Position numbers and translations under genes: made by a program. The notes below the pieces were generated by a model. That model made no database searches. It was not told where the DNA came from and saw only the letters and a program-made list of their open reading frames with translations. From positions 1 through 64,000 of the forward strand of contig NZ_JANEYT010000015.1 in the NCBI RefSeq assembly GCF_024357955.1: 64,000 nt of DNA, written 5' to 3'. This stretch comes from Photobacterium pectinilyticum. GTDB lineage: Bacteria; Pseudomonadota; Gammaproteobacteria; Enterobacterales; Vibrionaceae. Of this stretch, positions 9,555 to 17,932 are shown piece by piece (the stretch's first letter is position 1; each line of letters starts with the position of its first letter).

Positions 9555-9591
9555 CCTTCGGTTATGTCCATTTCGGCTATGAAGAGTGGCA

Positions 9592-10690
9592 ATGTTCGAG
9601 ATTAATCCTATTAAAAACCGACTTGAGGATGTATCAGCACGTACTGATATCCTTAGGGGGTACCTTTGACTATGATGCTAAGAAAGAGCGTCTAGAAGAG
9701 GTCAATGCAGAGTTAGAGCAACCTGATGTATGGAATGAACCCGATCGCGCACAGGCGCTGGGGAAAGAACGTTCATCATTAGAAGCGATTGTTGATACGA
9801 TCGATCAGCTGGACCAAGGCGTGGAAGACGTCGAAGGTTTGCTTGAGCTGGCGATTGAAGAAGAAGATCAAGAGACATTTGACGAGATTGAACCAGAACT
9901 CGCTGAGCTAGAAAGCAAACTGGCCAAGCTTGAGTTCCGTCGTATGTTCTCTGGCGATCACGATGGCTCAGATTGCTATATCGATCTACAGGCTGGTTCG
10001 GGTGGTACCGAAGCACAGGACTGGACGTCTATGATGCTGCGTATGTACCTGCGCTGGGCAGATGCCAAGGGCTTCAAAACAGAAGTTATCGAAGTATCTG
10101 AAGGTGATGTAGCTGGCCTTAAGTCGGCAACTGTCCGTATTAGCGGCGAATATGCTTACGGCTGGTTACGTACAGAAACGGGTGTTCACCGCTTGGTGCG
10201 TAAGTCACCATTTGACTCCGGTGGCCGCCGTCATACGTCATTCTCATCAGCATTTATTTACCCGGAAGTGGATGACAACATTGATATCGAGATCAACCCA
10301 TCTGATCTACGTATTGATGTTTACCGAGCTTCGGGCGCAGGTGGTCAGCACGTAAACACCACTGAGTCGGCAGTACGTATTACCCACGTGCCGACCAATA
10401 CCGTGGTGCAGTGTCAGAATGACCGCTCTCAGCACAAGAACAAAGATCAGGCGATGAAGCAGTTGAAAGCGAAACTGTTCGAGCTTGAGATGCAGAGACA
10501 AAATGCTGAGAAGCAAGCCAATGAAGACTCAAAGTCTGACATTGGTTGGGGTAGCCAGATCCGCTCTTATGTGCTGGATGACTCCCGTATTAAAGATTTA
10601 CGTACCGGGGTGGAAAATCGTAACACCCAGGCCGTACTTGACGGCGATTTAGACCGTTTTATTGAAGCCAGCCTGAAATCAGGTCTGTAA
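9592..10690 (+). CDS. prfB: Peptide chain release factor RF2 (programmed +1 frameshift)
   Basis: RF2 recognises UGA and UAA. The gene is two frames: ATG 9592 to CTT 9664-9666 (25 codons, starting [11 protein letters not shown]), then an in-frame TGA at 9667, with translation continuing from GAC at 9668 to 10690. The spliced product is 365 residues, identical in length to E. coli RF2. Codon recognition motif SPF ([10 protein letters not shown]) and catalytic GGQ (250-252) are present; residue 246 is Ala, unlike the Thr of E. coli K-12. The frameshift site is listed separately. It is followed by lysS after 33 bp, the usual prfB-lysS operon. Confidence 0.97.
9655..9670 (+). promoter_or_regulatory. 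RF2 +1 programmed frameshift site
   Basis: AGGGGG (9655-9660), a Shine-Dalgarno-like stimulator, lies three bases before CTT TGA C (9664-9670). Low RF2 slows termination at the UGA, allowing the P-site tRNA-Leu to slip +1, so RF2 regulates its own level. The arrangement matches E. coli except TAC for TAT. Confidence 0.97.
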
Positions 10691-10723
10691 CCGACTCCGG
10701 TTAAAACATTTAAGGGTTAACCC

Positions 10724-12232
10724 ATGACTGATCAATTACAAGATGAGAATAAGCTGATTGCTGAACGTCGCGCGAAATTGGATAAGATCCGCGAAAATTG
10801 CAAGGCAAACGGCCACCCAAATGATTTCCGTCGCGATAGCCTCGCGGCAGATCTGCAGGCTAAATACGGCGAACTGACTAAAGAAGAGCTTGCTGAAGCG
10901 GGTAACGTAGTGGCAATTGCTGGCCGTGTAATGGCTAAGCGTGGTCCTTTCCTTGCGATTCAAGATGTCTCTGGCCGTGTTCAGGCTTACGCTGACAAGA
11001 ACGTTCAGAAAGAGCTGAAAGAAAAATACTCAGGTCTGGATATCGGTGACATCATCGGTGTTAAAGGAGCCCTGCATAAATCAGGTAAAGGCGACCTTTA
11101 CGTTAACATGGACGAGTACGAGCTGCTGACCAAAGCACTGCGTCCTCTGCCAGAAAAATTCCACGGCCTGACTGATCAGGAAATGCGCTACCGCCAGCGT
11201 TACGTTGACCTTATCGTTAACGACGACTCGCGTAATGCGTTCATCATCCGTTCTAAGCTGGTAGCTGCAATTCGTAACTTCATGATGTCTAAAGACTACC
11301 TTGAAGTTGAAACGCCAATGATGCATGTGATCCCTGGCGGTGCGACAGCGCGTCCGTTCATCACTCGCCACAATGCACTGGATATCGACATGTACCTGCG
11401 CGTGGCACCAGAGCTGTACCTGAAGCGTTTGGTTGTGGGCGGTTTCGATCGTGTATTCGAAATCAACCGTAACTTCCGTAACGAAGGTCTATCGCCACGT
11501 CACAATCCAGAATTCACCATGATGGAATTCTACCAGGCTTACGCGGACTACAAAGATCTGATGGATCTGACGGAAGAGATGCTAAGTACGGTTGCGATGG
11601 AAGTACTGGGTTCAACGGCGATGCCTTACGGTGACGAGACGGTTGAGTTCGGCGGTACTTACATGCGTATGAGCATGTTTGAAGCGATCAAGCACTACAA
11701 CCCGAACCACGAGCAAATCCAGGCGCTGACAGAAGAAGATCTGCAGAACCGTGAGCTGATGGTTTCTATTGCCAAGTCTGTTCACGTTGAAGTGGAAGAT
11801 TTCTGGACATGTGGTCAGTTGCTAGAGGAGATCTTTGGTGAAACGGCTGAGCCGAAACTGATCCAGCCAACGTTCATTACGGGCTACCCGGCAGATATCT
11901 CGCCATTGGCACGTCGCAGCGATGACAACCCGTTCTTCACTGACCGCTTTGAGTTCTTCATTGGTGGCCGTGAAGTGGCGAATGGTTTCTCTGAGCTTAA
12001 CGATGCTGAAGATCAAGACGCACGTTTCAAGGCACAGGTTGAAGCGAAAGATGCCGGTGATGACGAAGCCATGTTCTACGATGCTGATTACATTACAGCG
12101 TTGGAGCACGGTCTTCCGCCAACAGCGGGTCAGGGGATCGGTATCGACCGTCTGGCAATGCTGTTCACCAACACTCACACTATCCGTGACGTCCTTCTGT
12201 TCCCGGCTATGCGCCCGCAGAACAACGACTAA
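10724..12232 (+). CDS. lysS: Lysyl-tRNA synthetase, class II
   Basis: Cytosolic class IIb synthetase charging tRNA-Lys; 502 residues against about 505 in E. coli. An N-terminal OB-fold anticodon-binding domain (about residues 60-150, with [18 protein letters not shown]) is followed by the catalytic core: motif 1 near [14 protein letters not shown], motif 2 around [20 protein letters not shown] and motif 3 [11 protein letters not shown] near the C-terminus. ATG 10724 follows AAGGGTTAA. It is translated from the prfB transcript and ends at two tandem hairpins. Confidence 0.97.
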   Translation: MTDQLQDENKLIAERRAKLDKIRENCKANGHPNDFRRDSLAADLQAKYGELTKEELAEAGNVVAIAGRVMAKRGPFLAIQDVSGRVQAYADKNVQKELKEKYSGLDIGDIIGVKGALHKSGKGDLYVNMDEYELLTKALRPLPEKFHGLTDQEMRYRQRYVDLIVNDDSRNAFIIRSKLVAAIRNFMMSKDYLEVETPMMHVIPGGATARPFITRHNALDIDMYLRVAPELYLKRLVVGGFDRVFEINRNFRNEGLSPRHNPEFTMMEFYQAYADYKDLMDLTEEMLSTVAMEVLGSTAMPYGDETVEFGGTYMRMSMFEAIKHYNPNHEQIQALTEEDLQNRELMVSIAKSVHVEVEDFWTCGQLLEEIFGETAEPKLIQPTFITGYPADISPLARRSDDNPFFTDRFEFFIGGREVANGFSELNDAEDQDARFKAQVEAKDAGDDEAMFYDADYITALEHGLPPTAGQGIGIDRLAMLFTNTHTIRDVLLFPAMRPQNND

Positions 12233-12254
12233 TCCACGCTGATTGTGAATGATG

Positions 12255-12281
12255 AAAGCCACCTCCGGGTGGCTTTTTTAT
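12255..12281 (+). terminator. lysS terminator 1
   Basis: AAAGCCACC, TCCG loop, GGTGGCTTTTTT; textbook intrinsic terminator 22 bases after the lysS stop. Confidence 0.9.
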
Positions 12282-12298
12282 TGGCTATCAAAGCAATC

Positions 12299-12337
12299 TA
12301 AGGGCCTTTCTGATTGGGATCAGAGAGGCCTTTTTAA
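12299..12337 (+). terminator. lysS terminator 2
   Basis: A second imperfect stem with arms near AGGGCCTTTCTGAT and ATCAGAGAGGCCT, followed by TTTTTAATA, backs up the first terminator. Confidence 0.6.
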
Positions 12338-12685
12338 TAGTTTCCAATAATAAATCTGGTTACAAAATGTTCGTATAGTAAACGCGTGGGTGTGATGAGG
12401 GGCACGTTTTCCGTAATTGATAATTATGTATACAAAGCCATATATCGCCAAACTTTGTGCTATTGATAGTGTGAATAAGTTACCGTTTTGCATGGATTTT
12501 AGTGTTTTGTTTTGGATTTACCGTCTGATTCTGGTGATTAATGATGTATTTAAATTGTATCTAGATTGTAAAAATTATTCTTTTAAGTTTGTATTCACTG
12601 TGTAAAATGACGCCCAATCTCGTGATGGACAGCGGGAATGGGAACTAAATATAGTTTTTAAAGCACAACAGACTGGAGATGGACG
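12338..12685. other. AT-rich leader before the symporter gene
   Basis: Beyond the tandem terminators I see only AT-rich DNA with a spurious 62-codon open frame (12417-12605) lacking a ribosome site. It should contain the symporter promoter; a TAAAAT at 12603-12608 is a possible -10 but has no convincing -35. The ribosome site for the next gene, GGAGATGG, is at 12675-12682. Confidence 0.5.
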
Positions 12686-13969
12686 ATGAAGAAATCGCTA
12701 TCAGGAAAGATATTTGCAGGCTTATTTGCCGGCCTGATCATCGGTACGGCAATACAGTACCTGTTTAATGGCGTGACCTTGATGGATACTTATGTGCTCG
12801 GCTTGGCAGAAGGTGCTGGCGGCATGTTTGTCTCGTTGATCAAGCTATTGGTTGTTCCTTTGGTGTATGTGTCGATTGTTTGCGGCATCGTTGAACTGAA
12901 AGACATTACCGCGTTTGGTCGCCTCGGTGGTAAAACCTTTGCCCTATACATTATCAATACCATCATCGCCATTACCGCAGCCTTAACGGTTGGGATGATT
13001 TTCCAACCGGGCGCCGATGCCAATTTGGCCGGTACCGTGTCGGAAGCCGTTGAACTGACGGCGACAGAAACCCCGGATATCTTCTCACTGATTGTAAACA
13101 TCGTACCGAGTAACCCGGTGCAGGCATTTGCCAATGGCGATATGCTGCAGATCATCTTCATGGCGATCCTGACCGGTCTGGCGATTCAGGCACTGGATAC
13201 CCGTGGTGGCCCTGCCATCAAGACCTTCAAAATGGCCAATGAGATCATGATGAAGCTGGTTGGCCTGGTGATGAGCTTAGCGCCATTCGGCGTGTTTGCC
13301 CTGATGATCCAACTGGGTGCCACTTTGGATGCCAACACCTTGATGTCAGTAGCCGGTTATGTGGCTCTGGTTGTCTCGATGCTGGTGTTCTGGATTTTCT
13401 TCTTCTACCCAATGATGGTGGGTCTGGCAACCGGTATCAAGCCGAGTGAGTTTCTCCGCCATACTCGCGAACAGATCCTGTTCTCGCTATCAACGGCGAG
13501 CTCGAATGCAACGATTCCTGTGACTATGCGTACACTGACTGACAAAATTGGTGTGTCGAAATCTGTGGCTGGCTTTGGTGTTCCATTGGGGGCAACGATG
13601 AATATGTCTGGGGTATCTATCTACATTGCCCTGGCAACGCTGTTCGTGGCCAATGCTTTCGGCCAGCCAATCAATAGTGCTGATATCTTCACTCTTGGTC
13701 TGACTATCCTGTTGCTCTCTATCGGTGCCGGTGGTGTACCGGGTGGTGGTGTGGTGATGGTGGGTGTGCTGCTGCACCAACTAGGCCTACCACCTGAAGG
13801 TTTGGCAATCATTGCAGCTGTTGACCGTATCAATGATATGTTCTGCACCAGCTCGAACGTGGTCGGTGACACGGCAGTCAACACCATTGTGGCGAAATCA
13901 GAAAATGAAATCGGCACCGCCGTTGAAACCGATTCAGAGCTTCAGGCTGAGCGCGCTACGGTGAGTTAA
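12686..13969 (+). CDS. Dicarboxylate/amino acid:cation symporter (DAACS family)
   Basis: A 427-residue glutamate/aspartate-type transporter of the GltP/DctA/GltT fold. The re-entrant hairpin HP1 serine motif reads STASSNATIPVTMRT, the TM7 motif GATMNMSG takes the place of NMDG, and the TM8 segment reads VDRINDMFCTSSNVVGDTAV. The DMFCTSSNV stretch replaces the RCRTMVNV of DctA and the usual TM8 substrate-binding residues, so glutamate or C4-dicarboxylate transport cannot be assumed. ATG 12686 follows GGAGATGG. It is a single-gene unit ended by the hairpin at 13997. Confidence 0.85.
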   Translation: MKKSLSGKIFAGLFAGLIIGTAIQYLFNGVTLMDTYVLGLAEGAGGMFVSLIKLLVVPLVYVSIVCGIVELKDITAFGRLGGKTFALYIINTIIAITAALTVGMIFQPGADANLAGTVSEAVELTATETPDIFSLIVNIVPSNPVQAFANGDMLQIIFMAILTGLAIQALDTRGGPAIKTFKMANEIMMKLVGLVMSLAPFGVFALMIQLGATLDANTLMSVAGYVALVVSMLVFWIFFFYPMMVGLATGIKPSEFLRHTREQILFSLSTASSNATIPVTMRTLTDKIGVSKSVAGFGVPLGATMNMSGVSIYIALATLFVANAFGQPINSADIFTLGLTILLLSIGAGGVPGGGVVMVGVLLHQLGLPPEGLAIIAAVDRINDMFCTSSNVVGDTAVNTIVAKSENEIGTAVETDSELQAERATVS

Positions 13970-13996
13970 CAATAGGTCTCAATGGGATGAAACATG

Positions 13997-14021
13997 AAAG
14001 CGCCTTCGGGCGCTTTTTTTA
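13997..14021 (+). terminator. Symporter gene terminator
   Basis: AAAGCGCC, TTCG tetraloop, GGCGCTTTTTTT. Confidence 0.92.
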
Positions 14022-14178
14022 TTTGCGTCTAAAATTTTTGTCTATCGCCAGACTTAGCTACAATTTTAATATTAAATTAATTGCGCATTAGTTAGATTGT
14101 ATTAACTGGTTGGTTACAGACTATGTCTGAAATGGCACCTTAGCCAATAAGGATGCTCTGGCCGAGAAGGTATCGCGG

Positions 14179-15513
14179 ATGAAAAGAACAAAGGGAAACA
14201 GTTCTGTCTTGGGGACATTGGTGATTTTAGGTGGTGGGGCACCGACCTGGATAAAGGTACTGGAGAAAGCGGGCTGGGCTTGCCATCGCTGTTACGATCT
14301 CCGTGCTGCCGAATCGTTGATGCTGGAAATTGGCCCCTGTATTGGCGTTGTCGATCTCACTCGGGATGACTTTAGCCTGCAAGGGGTGGCTGGGCTGGTC
14401 AACCGCAACAAACAGGTGCGCTGGCTGGCACTGGTACAAGAGCGTCAACTTAACCATGATTCTATTTGCCAGTTTATCGTTAACTTCTGTATCGATTACT
14501 TCACCGACCCGGTACCTGAAGCTCAGTTACTCGGCACCATCGGTCACCAGTTAGGGATGCTCCAATTGGAGCATAGGGTGTGGCCGCAGCTCGGAGTGTT
14601 TGGTCAATCTGGTTTGCAGGGCGAGCAGGCAGCAATGAAAAAGCTTCGTCATCATGTCAAAAGGATCGCGATGGCAGATGTCCCGGTTTTGGTCCAGGGA
14701 GAGATCGGCACTGGCAAGGAGTTGGTTGCCCAGGCTATCCACCAAGCGTCGACCCGTGGCAAGGGGGCGTTTGTCAGTGTGAATTGCGAAGCATTAACAG
14801 AGAGCTGGATGGCAGAGCTAGCGACTGGTAAACCGGCTGAGTGTTGCCTAGCCGCAGCAGATGGTGGGGTGCTGTTTTTTGATGAAATTACCCAGCTTGA
14901 TCTCGAGCGCCAGCAGGAATTGGTTCGTTTGCTACAAGTCGAAGCCTTTACTATGGTTTCGGGCCGAAAAGTGTCAGTGGATACTCGGGTTATTGTTTCA
15001 ACCCGTTATTCTCAAGAAGAACTTTTGGAGTCCGGGCTGATCAGTGAGGAGTTGTACTTTAGGCTTAATGCCTTGGGGGTGATGGTGCCAGCACTCCGTG
15101 AGCGGGGCGAAGATATCGTGCTGTTGGCCGAGTTTTTTATGCTGAAATTTGCCCGTCAGTACAATAGCCCGGTCAAGCAGCTATCATCGGAAGCTGGCCA
15201 GCTACTGGTGAGTTACTCTTGGCCTGGCAATGTCAGGGAATTAATAGGCCATATCAAGCGGGCTATTTTGTTGGCTGATGATAAAGTATTACAAGCCGAT
15301 CACCTTGATCTACCCCGAGTGATGGACGATAAGCAAAGCCTCAAAAAAATCCGGGCTGATTCGGAGCGTGGGGCAATATTGACGGTGCTCGAAAACAATA
15401 AAGGGCAAATATCAGCTGCTGCCAGGGAGCTGGGGGTGTCGAGGGCCACCATGTACCGCCTGCTCAACAAGCATGATTTAGTGCCACCGCCCAAACACTT
15501 TCGTCAAAGCTGA
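14179..15513 (+). CDS. vpsR: VpsR-type c-di-GMP-responsive regulator (bEBP-like)
   Basis: The 444-residue protein has the architecture and, as I recall, the exact length of Vibrio cholerae VpsR, activator of exopolysaccharide and biofilm genes. An atypical receiver domain (1-130) keeps an Asp at position 59, the VpsR residue D59. The AAA+ domain has Walker A GEIGTGKE (174-181) and Walker B GGVLFFDE (about 229-236). The sigma-54 contact loop GAFTGA is absent: the expected place reads ELATGKPAECCLAAADGG. A Fis-type helix-turn-helix lies at about 405-435. Loss of GAFTGA agrees with reports that VpsR works with sigma-70 polymerase. It is a monocistronic gene close to lysS, matching the V. cholerae position as I remember it. 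Confidence 0.9.
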   Translation: MKRTKGNSSVLGTLVILGGGAPTWIKVLEKAGWACHRCYDLRAAESLMLEIGPCIGVVDLTRDDFSLQGVAGLVNRNKQVRWLALVQERQLNHDSICQFIVNFCIDYFTDPVPEAQLLGTIGHQLGMLQLEHRVWPQLGVFGQSGLQGEQAAMKKLRHHVKRIAMADVPVLVQGEIGTGKELVAQAIHQASTRGKGAFVSVNCEALTESWMAELATGKPAECCLAAADGGVLFFDEITQLDLERQQELVRLLQVEAFTMVSGRKVSVDTRVIVSTRYSQEELLESGLISEELYFRLNALGVMVPALRERGEDIVLLAEFFMLKFARQYNSPVKQLSSEAGQLLVSYSWPGNVRELIGHIKRAILLADDKVLQADHLDLPRVMDDKQSLKKIRADSERGAILTVLENNKGQISAAARELGVSRATMYRLLNKHDLVPPPKHFRQS

Positions 15514-15582
15514 AACTGGTGGCATTGTCTGGCGTTATACGTGATAGCGGTGAATAATTCATCAAATTCTGCGGGGCCAAGC

Positions 15583-15607
15583 TAATGCGCAGAGCATTGT
15601 TTTTTTA
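15583..15607 (+). terminator. vpsR terminator (weak stem)
   Basis: AATGC-GCAGA-GCATT followed by GTTTTTTT. A longer-range pairing GCGGTGA (15547-15553) with TCACCGC (15608-15614) could enclose it. Confidence 0.55.
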
Positions 15608-15632
15608 TCACCGCAATCGAGCCTAGGTGGTT

Positions 15633-15660
15633 GTTTTGTATTCACTACTTGTTACAATAA
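15633..15660 (+). promoter_or_regulatory. Predicted sigma-70 promoter for the DUF1127 locus
   Basis: TTGTTT (15633-15638), 16-bp spacer, TACAAT (15655-15660). It is 45 bp upstream of the small leader ORF and downstream of the vpsR terminator. Confidence 0.5.
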
Positions 15661-15704
15661 ACCCATACTTCAAATCTTCATAACTTATTACCGGAGGAGC
15701 TGAT

Positions 15705-15773
15705 ATGCCAGTTACTATCACGATGTCGTACACCAGTTCATTCGGTGAGACCTGCATCAAACCTAATCATTAA
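15705..15773 (+). CDS. 22-residue leader ORF / small protein
   Basis: ATG at 15705 is preceded by GGAGGAG (15693-15699), one of the best ribosome sites in the window, at ideal spacing, so translation is likely. The 22-codon product starts MPVTITMSYTSSFGE and ends KPNH; it has no transmembrane segment and no homology I recognise. It lies 129 bases before the DUF1127-type gene, with overlapping hairpins between them, which suggests a regulatory leader peptide, but an independent small protein is equally possible. Confidence 0.5.
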   Translation: MPVTITMSYTSSFGETCIKPNH

Positions 15774-15778
15774 CGGCA

Positions 15779-15892
15779 ATCCGCTGTGTAAATGGGCCGC
15801 GGATTTCTGTCGCGGCTAGCTAAGTTTTTGCTTATGTTGTTAGCCTGAACGGCAGGATCTGTGTCCCTCCAACTATCTGTAATTATTTGGAG
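15779..15892 (+). promoter_or_regulatory. Competing hairpins and SD-sequestering stem
   Basis: ATCCGC (from 15779) can pair with GCGGAT (ending near 15804), or the overlapping GCCGCG can pair with CGCGGC (about 15797-15817): the two stems are mutually exclusive. Further down, CTCCAA (15867-15872) is complementary to TTGGAG (15887-15892), part of the ribosome site of the DUF1127 gene. The layout resembles translational attenuation; this is inference. Confidence 0.4.
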
Positions 15893-15901
15893 AGTACAAT
15901 T

Positions 15902-16150
15902 ATGCGCCAATCAGTATATCTACGCCTTGCAGTCTTTCTTGTCCAACTCGATGTAAAACGTGAGGATGCCCAGTGGCGTCGAGAACACCGTCGTGTTCAG
16001 GTCCACCTGCCGTACCATCTTTCGGCTTATATGCTAAAAGACATCGGTATCGATGAAGAGCAGCGTATGGCCCCACATCTACTGAGCACCTCTGCGAGTC
16101 GTAAGGTTCGCCATTTGAGACGGGAATACAAATCTAGACTCGTGACGTAA
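15902..16150 (+). CDS. DUF1127-type small protein
   Basis: An 82-residue basic protein ending in a DUF1127-like helix, AYMLKDIGIDEEQ (compare the usual LLRDIGLSR consensus). The N-terminal 20 residues (RQSVYLRLAVFLVQLDVKRE) are amphipathic or hydrophobic but too short for a clear membrane anchor. DUF1127 proteins are small, arginine-rich and in some alphaproteobacteria bind RNA or affect phosphate and carbon metabolism; function here is unknown. The ATG at 15902, seven bases after GGAGAG, is preferred to the TTG at 15887, which overlaps that site. Predicted regulation is through the leader just upstream. Confidence 0.75.
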   Translation: MRQSVYLRLAVFLVQLDVKREDAQWRREHRRVQVHLPYHLSAYMLKDIGIDEEQRMAPHLLSTSASRKVRHLRREYKSRLVT

Positions 16151-16152
16151 TG

Positions 16153-16183
16153 CCTCCCTCCGTAAAACGGTTGCGGAGGGAGG
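16153..16183 (+). repeat. 10-bp perfect hairpin after the DUF1127 gene
   Basis: CCTCCCTCCG (16153-16162) and CGGAGGGAGG (16174-16183) form a very stable stem without a T-run. It probably stabilises the mRNA 3' end or hides the purine-rich AGGGAGG stretch. Confidence 0.6.
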
Positions 16184-16345
16184 AAAACATGACGAACTGT
16201 TAGCGACAGGGAGAGACCGTCATGGCTTGTAACATTTACCAACGCTTTGCGACGAATGCTCTCTAGAGCAAGGGTGGAAGCTTAGGTAAAGTAGCCGGGC
16301 ATCAACAAAGGTGTCTACCTAAGTTGGTTGAGCTAATGTTTTTTG

Positions 16346-16373
16346 GCCTCCGTATTACGGGGGCTTTTTTTTT
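16346..16373 (+). terminator. Terminator of the DUF1127 locus
   Basis: GCCTCCGT, ATT, ACGGGGGC followed by nine T. It closes a transcript whose last 200 bases also contain CTTAGGTA/TACCTAAG arms (16281-16288 and 16316-16323). Confidence 0.85.
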
Positions 16374-16405
16374 GCCTGCGATTTGCTGGCGGGGGCATTG
16401 GCAAG

Positions 16406-17440
16406 TCAAGGGCAAGGGTTGGAATATTGAACGCCGACCTGTTGCAGATCCTGCAACACCTCTTCACTTAGCTCGACATCTAGGCTGTCGATGTTTTCGT
16501 TAAGTTGTTCGAGCGTAGTGGCGCCGATGATATTGCTGGCGACAAAAGGACGTTGGTTGACGAAGGCCAGTGCCATCTGGCTAGGGTTCAAGCCATGCTT
16601 GTGGGCAATATTGACGTAGGCTTCGGTAGCGGCAATGCCTTGCGGTTTGAAGTAACGCGAAAAGCGTTCGAACAAGCTGCAGCGGGCTCCTTCCGGGCGG
16701 GCATTATTTAGATACTTACCACTAAGGGTACCGAAAGCGAGTGGTGAGTAGGCCAGTAGCTCGACCCCTTCATGGTGGCTGATCTCCGACAAACCGACTT
16801 CAAAGCTGCGGTTGAGCAGGTTGTAGGGGTTTTGGATGGTGACCACTCGTGGCAAGTTGTGCTTTTCGGCCAGGCGTAAAAATGACATGACGCCCCAAGG
16901 GGTCTCATTGGATAGGCCGATATAGCGGATTTTCCCCATTCTGACCAATTCGGCGAGTGCTTCAAGCGAGTCTGTCAGGGTAACGCCGGAATGATCCTCT
17001 TGGTATTGGTAGTTGAGCTGGCCGAAGCAGTTAGTCTCACGTTGTGGCCAGTGCAGTTGGTACAGGTCGATATAGTCGGTTTGCAACCGATTGAGGCTGG
17101 CTTCAACAGCGTCGTGGATATTGCGCCTGTCGAGGGCCATGTCCGGTCGGACATAAGGTAAATTGCGGGGCCCAGCCACCTTGGTCGCAAGGATAACCTT
17201 GTCACGCTGGCCGGTTTTTTTTAGCCAGCTACCAATATAAGTTTCGGTGAGCCCTTGGCTTTGTGCGTTGGGTGGAACAGGGTACATCTCGGCGGTATCA
17301 ATGAAGTTAATCCCGCGTTCAAAGGCTAAATCAAGTTGGCTGTGTGCCTCTTGTTCGTTGTTTTGCTCACCAAAGGTCATGGTGCCGAGGCAGATTTTGC
17401 TGACCTCAAGGCTCGAGTGGGGGATCTTGTGGTATTTCAT
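16406..17440 (-). CDS. tas: NADP(H)-dependent aldo-keto reductase Tas
   Basis: A 344-residue TIM-barrel oxidoreductase very close to E. coli Tas: N-terminus YHKIPHSSLEVSKICLGTMTFG, catalytic Asp-Tyr in DTAEMYPVPP, Lys in ILATKVAGP, His in LYQLHWPQRETNCFG. The cofactor pocket near the C-terminus reads IIGATTLEQLNENI. The physiological substrate of Tas is unknown; the name comes from suppression of tyrosine auxotrophy in E. coli. ATG at 17440 follows GGAGGG on the minus strand. Gene order tas-(DUF6482)-mutH recurs in Vibrio. Confidence 0.92.
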   Translation of the reverse strand: MKYHKIPHSSLEVSKICLGTMTFGEQNNEQEAHSQLDLAFERGINFIDTAEMYPVPPNAQSQGLTETYIGSWLKKTGQRDKVILATKVAGPRNLPYVRPDMALDRRNIHDAVEASLNRLQTDYIDLYQLHWPQRETNCFGQLNYQYQEDHSGVTLTDSLEALAELVRMGKIRYIGLSNETPWGVMSFLRLAEKHNLPRVVTIQNPYNLLNRSFEVGLSEISHHEGVELLAYSPLAFGTLSGKYLNNARPEGARCSLFERFSRYFKPQGIAATEAYVNIAHKHGLNPSQMALAFVNQRPFVASNIIGATTLEQLNENIDSLDVELSEEVLQDLQQVGVQYSNPCP

Positions 17441-17623
17441 TAGCCCTCCTTGGACTGAGCAGATGTTCTGTCTTCGACTATAGCGCGAGTTTTATAGTGT
17501 GAGAAGTCCTACAGCACCTCGGCAGGTCCCTACCTTAGCCTTGCTGAGTTAGGGATTGTGACTAATAGTTAGGTATTGTCGAAAGTGGTAATGCAGAGTA
17601 ACGCTGGGGGAGGCGCGATCGCG

Positions 17624-17926
17624 ATGAAGCTGTCACAACTGAAACACTGGACCAAAGCGGGAGGTGGGGCTACTCCTGCTTGTATTTTGACAAGTTATGC
17701 AGGGTGTTCTGATTACCTGATCGAAGTGGAATACAAGCATCACCTCGAGCCGCTCAAAACCGAAAGTGGGGATATGGTTAAGTTTCAGTCCATCGAGCAG
17801 GTGAGGGAGCTGTTGCGGCCGCTGGGGATCACCAGTGTGACACTAAGGGTCATTGACCCCTATGATGAATTTTCGCCTGATGGGCTGCTGAGTAACTGCC
17901 GTGAGGATATGACGATTGCGCTATAA
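17624..17926 (+). CDS. DUF6482-type conserved hypothetical protein
   Basis: A 100-residue soluble protein that I match only to the small DUF6482 group by pattern (KLSQLKHWTKAGG, YAGCSDYLIEVEY, then VKFQSIEQVRELLRPLGI). No catalytic motif is evident. The frame is open to 17576, but the ATG at 17624 follows GGGGGAGG (17606-17613) and gives the family-like N-terminus. It converges on mutH with six bases between the stops and no terminator between them. Function unknown. Confidence 0.7.
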   Translation: MKLSQLKHWTKAGGGATPACILTSYAGCSDYLIEVEYKHHLEPLKTESGDMVKFQSIEQVRELLRPLGITSVTLRVIDPYDEFSPDGLLSNCREDMTIAL

Positions 17927-17932
17927 TCGTGC

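Noticed and set aside
12417-12605. 62-codon ORF between lysS and the symporter
   Set aside because: No ribosome site, low-complexity AT-rich codons, and it ends inside the probable promoter region.
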